Shown: positions 1 through 5,443 of the stretch, piece by piece | How the letters are laid out: each line of letters begins with the position of its first letter | Position numbering within the stretch: the stretch's first letter is position 1 | NCBI GenBank assembly: GCA_002327965.1 | Contig: DCVB01000095.1 | Location: forward strand, 108,711 to 124,843 | Direction of reading: 5' to 3' | Length of the DNA: 16,133 nt | DNA from: Candidatus Aminicenantes bacterium UBA2199 | Lineage (GTDB): Bacteria > Acidobacteriota > Aminicenantia > UBA2199 | Program-made: the position numbers and the translations under genes | Notes under the pieces: generated by a model | Database searches by the model: none | What the model saw: only the letters and a program-made list of their open reading frames with translations | What the model was told of the DNA's origin: nothing

Positions 1-569
1 GCGCCGCCGCGGCCGCGAAGACCGGATTTCCCAATCTCCGCGATGACCTGCCCGGGAGTGAGGGAAAGGGCTTTCTCCAGACCGCGATAGCCGTCCTGAG
101 CCAAGTAATGCCTGATGTTCTCTGGGTCGATGAAGCCGCAATTTTTCAGGACGATGCGGAGTTGGCCTTTCAGCATGGGCAGGTCGAAAAATCCAGGAAG
201 GTCATCCAGGGAATCCGCGCCAAAATGCCCGACCGCAAGATGGGGGACATACTCTCCCTGCAGGAGGTGCTTTTCAAAGATCAGTTTGGCTTTGGTCGGA
301 TTCACGTTGCCATAGGAGATACGAGGATTCCCGAAGGCAGCGATATCCATCAGGGGCTCCAGGTAGCACGGCCCGATGCAGCCGACCTCGATCACATGGG
401 CGGCCACTCCATGCTTTTTCAAGAGGGCCAGGACGGTTTCCTTGACCGCCTCGATGCCCGCCGCCCGCCCACAGGAAGCCATGCCTAAAAAGATTCTTGC
501 CCGGTCCGGGCGTTGCAGCTCCTGCCAATCCTTGGCGCTACGCTCGACGGCTTGCTGGAACCTATTCAT
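1..569 (-). CDS. NuoF/HndC-like NADH:acceptor (hydrogenase flavoprotein) subunit, 3' part missing
   Basis: This is the N-terminal 189 codons of a NuoF-family flavoprotein, the subunit that exchanges electrons with NAD(H) through FMN in NAD-linked [FeFe] hydrogenases (HndC, HydB) and complex I. Residues 1 to about 110 form a thioredoxin-like [2Fe-2S] domain with Cys33 (SCGRAAG) and Cys64/Cys68 (GCIGPCYLEPL); this N-terminal fusion is typical of hydrogenase-linked subunits and absent from plain NuoF. The reading frame then enters the NuoF core, ending at SGLRGRGG, the beginning of the glycine-rich FMN/NADH-binding loop, where the window cuts it. The remaining FMN domain, 4Fe-4S site and any C-terminal ferredoxin domain cannot be seen. 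The ATG at 569 overlaps the end of the NuoE-like gene by 8 bases, implying translational coupling. Only one Cys is seen in the first half of the 2Fe-2S motif. Subunit type is secure; assignment to a hydrogenase rather than another NADH-dependent complex is inferred from the neighbours. Confidence 0.9.
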   Translation of the reverse strand, partial: MNRFQQAVERSAKDWQELQRPDRARIFLGMASCGRAAGIEAVKETVLALLKKHGVAAHVIEVGCIGPCYLEPLMDIAAFGNPRISYGNVNPTKAKLIFEKHLLQGEYVPHLAVGHFGADSLDDLPGFFDLPMLKGQLRIVLKNCGFIDPENIRHYLAQDGYRGLEKALSLTPGQVIAEIGKSGLRGRGG

Positions 570-1044
570 ATTTCTCGAGGAGTTCCCTGATCTTGATGAC
601 CGCCATGTTCCCGTAGATATCCTCGTCGATCTTCAATACCGGGGCCAGGGCACAGCATCCCAGGCAAGCCACGGCCTCCAGATCAAATCGTTTATCCCCC
701 GTGCATTCACCGGTCTTGATCTGTAAATGCCTTTCCAGGGCCTCCAGCAGAATTCCACCGCCGCGCACGTGGCAGGCGGTCCCCAGGCAGACGGTGATGC
801 TGTGGCGCCCCTTGGGGATGAAGCGGAACTGGGAATAGAACGAGGCCACGCCGAAGATCTCGTTCTCGGTCATTTTCAGGAACTTGGAGACCTTCTCCAC
901 GGCCAGTGGGGAAATATACCCTAATACCTCCTGGACATGCTGCAGCATGGGGATCACGCTTCCCGGCTCGACCGGGAAATCACTGATGATTTCCTGCACC
1001 CGCTCCGGCGTCAATTCCATTTCGCCCTCTTGTCGTTTAGCCAT
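562..1044 (-). CDS. NuoE/HndA-like [2Fe-2S] subunit of NAD(H)-linked hydrogenase
   Basis: A 160-residue thioredoxin-fold [2Fe-2S] protein of the NuoE/HndA/HydC family, near the family's usual length. It relays electrons between the NuoF-like flavoprotein and the rest of the complex in the cytoplasm. An N-terminal helical part (about 10-65, with PMLQHVQEVLGYI and GVASFYSQF) precedes the cluster domain. The four expected ligands are present: Cys86 and Cys91 (CLGTAC), Cys127 and Cys131 (CLGCC). It lies 9 bases after the HydS-like gene and overlaps the NuoF-like gene by 8 bases. The ATG at 1044 has its GGAG only 2 bases away, whereas an internal ATG at 1020 has GAGG at 5 bases, so the true start may be 1020 (152 residues). 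The NuoE-NuoF pair without quinone-linked Nuo genes beside it fits a soluble NADH-dependent or electron-bifurcating [FeFe] hydrogenase; a formate dehydrogenase partner is the main alternative. Confidence 0.93.
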   Translation of the reverse strand: MAKRQEGEMELTPERVQEIISDFPVEPGSVIPMLQHVQEVLGYISPLAVEKVSKFLKMTENEIFGVASFYSQFRFIPKGRHSITVCLGTACHVRGGGILLEALERHLQIKTGECTGDKRFDLEAVACLGCCALAPVLKIDEDIYGNMAVIKIRELLEKYE

Positions 1045-1053
1045 TTCTCCGTT

Positions 1054-2313
1054 CTAAGCGATAAAAATGCATTCCGTGACATCGGCCTCGCCGCGGGCGC
1101 AATCCTCGGCGAAGGTTGCGCAGGACGGCGACCCGCAGAGGCCGCAATCCTTCTGGGGAAGCTTCATCAGGATGCGCTCCTTTTGCCGGAGTTTTTTTAT
1201 GGACACCGTGATGTCGCCGTCGATGGCCCGCGTCGGGCGGGGGAGGATCGGTTGCTCCATGAAATAGAATTTCCTTTGGTAGCGATTCAGGATGCCTTCC
1301 CTGTCCAGCTTCTGCGGATGGTGGAAGGCTTTTTCCATGAGCATCGAGGTGTGCCGGGCGATATACGGATTTTCCACGCAGTACGCACCCGAGACGCACC
1401 CTTGCATGCAGGCGAGAGCCTCGATGAAATCGACGTTCCGCAGCCGGGAATTCTCGATATCGTCGAAGATCTTCTTGACGTGGCTGAGCCCGGCCACCGA
1501 AAGGCATCTCTCCGGACCCAGCACATGGGCGATATTGCCCAGAATCCCCCAATCCCTCCCGAAGTGGAAGCCCTCATCCAAGCTGCAGTGGCCCCCTTCC
1601 TGGAGCTTGAAGATTTCCGGAAGCAGAAGGTTGTAGATCTCTTTGATCGGGATGGCGCCGTCGATCCAGGACCTCTCCTTTTCGGCTGGCTGCTTGATGG
1701 AGACGATCTTGGCCGGGCATTGGGAGATGTAGATGGTTCCCACGCTTTCTTTTTTGATGCCATATTTCTTGGCGAAGCGCTGCTTGACCTCCTTGCCGAC
1801 GATCTCCAGCGGCACGTCCAGGGGTTCGACATGGTTGACCAGGTTGGGGTATTTCACCTGGAGATAGCGGACGATCGTCGGGCAAAAGGAACTGATCAGC
1901 GGCTTGCTGCCGCTGAAGTGCTTCAAGTGGTGCAGGAGAACGTACCCCAGTTCATTCGTCGTGTCAGCGAGATCGACCACTTCGTCGAAACCGGTGTTCT
2001 TCAGGGCCTGGTGGATGATCTGGGGATGGACGTCCTGCCCGAACTGAGTGTAAAGGACGGGGGAAGGAATCGCGACCTGGAGCGAAAAGGCGTTGAAGTC
2101 ATCCTTTTCGTCGCTCTTGGGTACGAAGACCTTCTGGGAGCACGCCGTGATGCATTCCCCGCAATCGATGCAGAGGTCGGTCAGGAAGGAGATCTTGCCC
2201 TGCCGCACGCGGATGGCTCCCGTGGGGCAAATGTGCAGGCATTTCATCCGCGCCTGGCAGCGCTCGGCCATGATGTGGTGGGCGTGGTAGAAGGCGAATT
2301 CCGGCTGGCTCAT
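1054..2313 (-). CDS. HydS-like divergent [FeFe]-hydrogenase domain iron-sulfur protein (putative H2/redox sensor)
   Basis: A 419-residue iron-sulfur protein. Residues 15-60 are a ferredoxin-like domain: Cys19, Cys25, Cys29, then Cys48, Cys51, Cys54, Cys58; the position where the second Cys of the first motif should be is Arg22. Residues about 80-330 resemble the [FeFe]-hydrogenase large subunit, keeping four Cys able to bind the [4Fe-4S] half of an H-cluster: Cys144 (SSFCP), Cys199 (SQCPAK), Cys302 and Cys306 (EALACMQGC). The proton-relay Cys of true hydrogenases (TSCCP) is Phe143 and the GGGQP end of the third motif is lost. The C-terminus (387-415, CGLCGSPSC then C) is a PF04060-type [4Fe-4S] domain. 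Start: ATG at 2313 overlaps the upstream stop as ATGA; a start at 2343 would add 10 residues inside the upstream gene. HydS-type proteins are thought to sense H2 or redox state rather than turn over H2; unlike typical HydS it has no PAS domain. Function is inferred. Confidence 0.85.
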   Translation of the reverse strand: MSQPEFAFYHAHHIMAERCQARMKCLHICPTGAIRVRQGKISFLTDLCIDCGECITACSQKVFVPKSDEKDDFNAFSLQVAIPSPVLYTQFGQDVHPQIIHQALKNTGFDEVVDLADTTNELGYVLLHHLKHFSGSKPLISSFCPTIVRYLQVKYPNLVNHVEPLDVPLEIVGKEVKQRFAKKYGIKKESVGTIYISQCPAKIVSIKQPAEKERSWIDGAIPIKEIYNLLLPEIFKLQEGGHCSLDEGFHFGRDWGILGNIAHVLGPERCLSVAGLSHVKKIFDDIENSRLRNVDFIEALACMQGCVSGAYCVENPYIARHTSMLMEKAFHHPQKLDREGILNRYQRKFYFMEQPILPRPTRAIDGDITVSIKKLRQKERILMKLPQKDCGLCGSPSCATFAEDCARGEADVTECIFIA

Positions 2314-3137
2314 TTCTTGACCGCGTACTTCATTTCCACGCAAGTCCCTTTTCCGACCTCGGAGGAAACGGCGAGGATGTCGGCGTTCCTCTTCATGTTC
2401 GGCAAGCCCATACCCGAGCCGAATCCCAGGGCGCGCTGCTCATCCGTCGCCGTGGAGAAACCCTCCTGCATGGCCGCCTCGACATCGGGAATACCCTTGC
2501 CTTCGTCATCGATGGTGACCTGGATCTCCTCGTCGCTGGCCTTGAGGGTGACGACCCCCTTGCGGGCGTGCATCACCACGTTCATCTCCCCTTCGTAGGT
2601 GGAAATGGCGACGCGGCGGACCAGCTTGGGATCGAAGCCGATGGAGTTCAGGATCTCCTTGATCTCGGTCGAGATCATCCCCGCGGTGGTGAAGTCCCCC
2701 TCCTCGATGTTGAACTGGTGGACGGCGACCTCCTCCTGACGTTCCAGCAAAGCCCCGTCTTTTTCGAAGCCGGCGGACAGCTGCCCGTCGATCTGGGCGA
2801 TCTTGATGCACGACTCGTACATATCGGCGCGGGTGGTCAGAAGGATCAGGCCTTTCCCCAGGGCGAATTGCCGGGCATCGTCAGGCGGCTTCTTCCCGCG
2901 CAGGAAGACGATGGCCTTGAACTCCGCCATATAAGAGGAAACGGCCGTCTGGATGCTGTTCATCCCCGTCAGCAGGACCGAGCCGGACTTCCCGTAGGCC
3001 AGGACATCGCTCATCAGGTCCGAGGCGTAGATCCCGGTAATGTGGGTGTCCAACAGGTTCTCACCGACCACGACCTGGGCCTGCAGGGCGTCCTTGATGC
3101 GGTGGACGGTCAACAGGCGGAGGTTCCTGTCGGGCAT
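2310..3137 (-). CDS. DRTGG domain fused to anti-sigma/RsbW-type ATPase
   Basis: A 275-residue soluble two-domain protein. Residues about 5-115 form a DRTGG domain (TGIYASDLMSDVLAYGKSGS), a small fold often seen in regulatory and cofactor-linked proteins. Residues about 135-272 form a GHKL ATPase: N box Glu182/Asn186/His190 (EGEMNVVMH), G1 box DEGKGIPD with Asp211, G2 box GFGSGMGLPNMK (238-249) and G3 GKGT (262-265). There is no histidine phospho-acceptor/dimerisation helix pair and no membrane segment, so it resembles SpoIIAB/RsbW serine kinases or anti-sigma factors more than a sensor histidine kinase. It starts 10 bases after the stand-alone DRTGG gene, and its stop overlaps the ATG of the HydS-like gene (ATGA), implying coupled synthesis and possibly a complex. 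I infer that it passes the redox state reported by the HydS-like protein to a partner. No obvious strong ribosome-binding site precedes its ATG, consistent with coupling. Confidence 0.85.
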   Translation of the reverse strand: MPDRNLRLLTVHRIKDALQAQVVVGENLLDTHITGIYASDLMSDVLAYGKSGSVLLTGMNSIQTAVSSYMAEFKAIVFLRGKKPPDDARQFALGKGLILLTTRADMYESCIKIAQIDGQLSAGFEKDGALLERQEEVAVHQFNIEEGDFTTAGMISTEIKEILNSIGFDPKLVRRVAISTYEGEMNVVMHARKGVVTLKASDEEIQVTIDDEGKGIPDVEAAMQEGFSTATDEQRALGFGSGMGLPNMKRNADILAVSSEVGKGTCVEMKYAVKK

Positions 3138-3147
3138 GGACGCCGGC

Positions 3148-3483
3148 CTATTTGGATTTCAGCCCGGTCGCGTTCAGCTTGGCGGCGGTGTCAAAGATGG
3201 AGTGGGGGGTGGACAGGATGATGACATGGTAGCGGTTGCCAAGGCTGACGGTCTCCTCGGGAACTTTCTTGCCGTGGGTGACGACGATGGCGGCGATGTT
3301 GACCAGGTTGGCCACGGCGATGATGTTGTGGTGGGTTTGCACAGTGAGCCAAATATCCCCGGCGTTGGCGCTTGTCATCACATCCGACAGCAGGTCGGAG
3401 ATGAAGACCCCCTGGACATTCTTTTCCTCCACCTTGGTCACAGGTTGCAAATTCAGTTTCTCGATGATTTCTTGAAGTTTCAT
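3148..3483 (-). CDS. Stand-alone DRTGG domain protein
   Basis: A 111-residue protein that is essentially one DRTGG domain (PF07085-like): MKLQEIIEKLNL, then VQGVFISDLLSDVM (23-36), GDIWLTVQTHHNIIAVANL and a C-terminal segment VIILSTPHSIFDTAAKL. It is clearly related to the N-terminal domain of the next gene, with the same order of motifs (GVFISDLLSDVM here, GIYASDLMSDVL there), so the two may pair. The start is ATG at 3483, preceded by GAGGAGG at 6 bases; the ATG five codons upstream (3498) is part of that ribosome-binding sequence and is not likely used. DRTGG proteins next to HydS-like and NuoE/NuoF genes recur in [FeFe]-hydrogenase loci of anaerobes. The biochemical role of the domain there is not established, so I give none beyond a likely regulatory or scaffold part in this module. 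Confidence 0.85.
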   Translation of the reverse strand: MKLQEIIEKLNLQPVTKVEEKNVQGVFISDLLSDVMTSANAGDIWLTVQTHHNIIAVANLVNIAAIVVTHGKKVPEETVSLGNRYHVIILSTPHSIFDTAAKLNATGLKSK

Positions 3484-3513
3484 CGCGTTCCTCCTCAATG
3501 GCGTAATAATGAC

Positions 3514-4059
3514 TTACGCCCCTTCTTCGGGGAGCGTCAGGCAAAGCATATTCACGTCCTTAATGACCTTCCCGTAGCACAGCGAGTAATCGGAAACCAG
3601 TTCCTGGGAAACGATCTTGATCCGCGAATCGGTGGAATTCCGCCTATGGTTGAAGAAATCCTCCAGCATGCCAATCTTTTTTGCCGGCAACTGGATGTGA
3701 TTGGCCTTGGGCAGAAAGCCAAAGGCCACGTACACCCAGGTTCTCTCCTTTTCGAGAATTTCCTGGAGCTTGGCGACCTGGCAGTTTTTGTCGCAGCCAG
3801 TGCACATCAGCAGTCCCATCAATTCATCGAATTTCTCGAGCTGCCCGCATTTCTCACACTGAAAATCAAAGCGGAACGACTGAGCGCTCTCCACAACATT
3901 CCAGAAATGCTCCCCCTCGCGATATTCCTCCAATGGCGGCAGATCCTCGAAACTGAAGTATGTCGAAACAATCTCGCATCTGGAACATTTCTCAGTGATA
4001 ATGTATCCATAGGCGACATGGATCATCTTCCAAATGTGATCGCATTCCCTTGACGTCAT
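3514..4059 (-). CDS. Two-zinc-knuckle protein of unknown function, first gene of the hydrogenase operon
   Basis: A 181-residue cytoplasmic protein that I do not recognise. Its cysteines suggest two zinc sites: Cys6/His8 with Cys25/Cys28 (CSRC), and Cys68/Cys71 (CEKC) with Cys86/Cys89 (CTGC), plus Cys93. The C-terminal half (about 95-180) has no Cys pair and reads as a mixed alpha/beta region (RTWVYVAFGFLPKANHIQL, RIKIVSQELVSDYSLCYGKV). There is no signal peptide or membrane segment. The ATG at 4059 follows GGGAGG at 5 bases, and a strong promoter lies just upstream, so this is the promoter-proximal gene. The next gene starts 30 bases after its stop. Position suggests an accessory or regulatory role for the hydrogenase or its sensor; the Cys sets could instead bind iron-sulfur clusters. 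The reading frame is well supported, the function is not. Confidence 0.75.
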   Translation of the reverse strand: MTSRECDHIWKMIHVAYGYIITEKCSRCEIVSTYFSFEDLPPLEEYREGEHFWNVVESAQSFRFDFQCEKCGQLEKFDELMGLLMCTGCDKNCQVAKLQEILEKERTWVYVAFGFLPKANHIQLPAKKIGMLEDFFNHRRNSTDSRIKIVSQELVSDYSLCYGKVIKDVNMLCLTLPEEGA

Positions 4060-4355
4060 GAGATCCTCCCTGATGCTGTATAAAAATATTACATGATAAT
4101 GCGAAAGTCAAGAAAAGCAATAATATTGATAAAAAAAAATATTTCTTGAAACTGTTAAATTATTTTATATCCATTGCACTGGCCTCCACTCTGCCGATCA
4201 ACGGGAGAATTCATCACCGGTTTTCCTGTGCCTTTCTGGCGATGAGAAGCTGTGACCCGATGGACGGCTAACACATTCTCTCGAATAGAGAATATCTCCC
4301 GGAGTGTTCTTCCCTCCGGATGCCGTGCGCCGTATGCCGAGATCAAACGTCCTGA
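4060..4355. other. Intergenic region between the hydrogenase operon and the CPBP gene
   Basis: About 300 bases without a convincing gene. The left third is the AT-rich operon promoter region. The right part holds two simple hairpins, ATTCTCT-5-AGAGAAT (4275-4293) and CCGGAG-9-CTCCGG (4299-4319), downstream of the CPBP stop. Neither is followed by a T tract in the minus-strand direction, so they are not classic intrinsic terminators, though they could stabilise the 3' end of that transcript. Short open frames here have no codon bias or ribosome-binding site that I would trust. Confidence 0.5.
4083..4111 (-). promoter_or_regulatory. Sigma70-type promoter of the hydrogenase/HydS operon
   Basis: On the minus strand, TTGACT (4106-4111) and TATTTT (4083-4088) are separated by exactly 17 bases. 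Initiation near 4076 would give a leader of only about 16 bases carrying the GGGAGG ribosome-binding site of the zinc-knuckle gene. The surrounding 90 bases are strikingly AT-rich for this genome, including A/T tracts upstream of the -35 that could act as an UP element. Two short palindromes sit at the promoter (see findings). Confidence 0.7.
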
Positions 4356-5255
4356 TTAATCCACGTAGGCCAGGGCATAGGAGAAGAAGATCACCACGTC
4401 GGGGAGGAAATGGATGATCCACGGGGCCAGCATGCCGCGGGTCTCAAGCATGCTGCGGGCCATGATCCAGGCCAGGAAGCCGGTCATGGCGAAGCCGATG
4501 ATGCCCGACGGCGAGCCGTGCAGCCAGTGGCTCAAGCCGAAGAACACCAGGATCAACCCCAGGGTGTGGCCCCGGCCGATGACCGCGTGCAGGGTGGAGA
4601 GGAGGCTGCAGCGGAAATAGGCCTCCTCAGTGAAGGCGTTCACCGCCGCCAGCAGGATGCACGCGGGAAGCAGCGGCAGGGCGCGCGACCAGGTCGCTGC
4701 CGACGGGGCGATGCCCAGGATGGTCGGGACGGCGACAGCCAGCGCCGCGACGCCGCCAAAGATCCAGGCGAATGCTTTCCAGGACTCCCCCGGCCTGATC
4801 CCCAGCCAGCGGATCGGTTCGACGGCGGCGTCCAGCCTGCCCTTGACCAGGAAGAACGCTTGGCGGTCGCGCTTCATGAGCCAGAGGACGGCCAGCACCG
4901 CCAGGGCGACGAGTATGTCGAGGACCATCAGCGCCGCGAAGCCCTTGAAGAAGGGGACGCCTTGATAATTGAAACGAACCTGGAACCAGGCCGTGCCCCG
5001 CAGCAGCGAGGTCAGCCCCAGGGCCAGGAAGAGGGTGAAGAGTGCCAGGGCATATTGCCAGAGCGGCCGCAAGGCCCTGCGCATCCGGGTCATGACGAAG
5101 AATGCGGCCAAGAAAGCGGCCTTGGCCCAGAGCATCCAGGAGGGCAGTGGAACCCCCAGCCAGGTCAGCAGGATATCGGGCAGATCGGAAACGATGAGCA
5201 TGACGCCCCATGCCGCGAGCGGCAGGGCATGTCCGGCGAACGATGGACGGTTCAT
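4356..5255 (-). CDS. CPBP family intramembrane (glutamic-type) protease, Abi-like
   Basis: A 299-residue polytopic membrane protein with about eight hydrophobic segments. The C-terminal half carries the three CPBP motifs: Glu210-Glu211 and Arg215 (FTEEAYFRCSLL), His243 in FFGLSHWLHG, and His282/Asp286 in IIHFLPDVVIF. In the family (Rce1, bacterial Abi/CPBP proteins) these form the glutamate/histidine active site in the membrane. Known members process prenylated proteins, act in bacteriocin immunity or cut anti-sigma factors; which applies here cannot be told. The start is ATG at 5255 with AAGGAG at 8 bases; the longer frame to 5363 would run through the promoter. It lies 188 bases downstream of a LytTR regulator on the same strand with its own putative promoter, so the regulator may control it. 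All key residues are present. Confidence 0.87.
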   Translation of the reverse strand: MNRPSFAGHALPLAAWGVMLIVSDLPDILLTWLGVPLPSWMLWAKAAFLAAFFVMTRMRRALRPLWQYALALFTLFLALGLTSLLRGTAWFQVRFNYQGVPFFKGFAALMVLDILVALAVLAVLWLMKRDRQAFFLVKGRLDAAVEPIRWLGIRPGESWKAFAWIFGGVAALAVAVPTILGIAPSAATWSRALPLLPACILLAAVNAFTEEAYFRCSLLSTLHAVIGRGHTLGLILVFFGLSHWLHGSPSGIIGFAMTGFLAWIMARSMLETRGMLAPWIIHFLPDVVIFFSYALAYVD

Positions 5256-5313
5256 TGTTTTTCTCCTTGACCGACGCTCCGGCCCGGCAGGGGGGACGGC
5301 TCGGTTCACCGCC

Positions 5314-5341
5314 ACCATAACACGGCCGCAACGGCCGTAAA
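5314..5341 (-). promoter_or_regulatory. Putative promoter of the CPBP gene overlapped by a perfect 7-3-7 inverted repeat
   Basis: Minus-strand hexamers TTTACG (5336-5341) and TATGGT (5314-5319) are 16 bases apart, each matching consensus at 4 of 6. The spacer and part of the -35 are covered by the perfect inverted repeat ACGGCCG-CAA-CGGCCGT (5322-5338), an ideal operator position. Promoter call is moderate; the palindrome is seen directly. Confidence 0.45.
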
Positions 5342-5443
5342 GGGGTCTTGTGACGGGCGGCAAGGCGATGTGACCGGGAGCAAGGATCGGGGACGAGAGA
5401 CAATAACCGGGACGGATGACAAGCGGCGAAGCGCCGGCGCAGG

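Noticed and set aside
1054..2313. Annotating the HydS-like gene as the catalytic hydrogenase HydA
   Set aside because: The proton-relay Cys is missing, the third motif is changed and a C-terminal PF04060-type domain is present; catalytic HydA is more likely beyond the left edge after the NuoF-like gene.
937..2598. A 553-codon plus-strand open frame opposite the HydS-like gene
   Set aside because: It lies antisense to genes with clear domain motifs, its translation is Asp/Gly/Val/Leu-rich without recognisable motifs, and it has no ribosome-binding site; it is a mirror of GC-rich codon use.
4155..4346. Short minus-strand frames in the gap before the hydrogenase operon
   Set aside because: No ribosome-binding site, no motif, and they run through the two hairpins and AT-rich sequence.
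5424..5443. GC hairpin after the LytTR gene as a terminator
   Set aside because: The CGGCG-CTT-CGCCG stem is short, has no T tract, and such palindromes are common by chance at this GC content.
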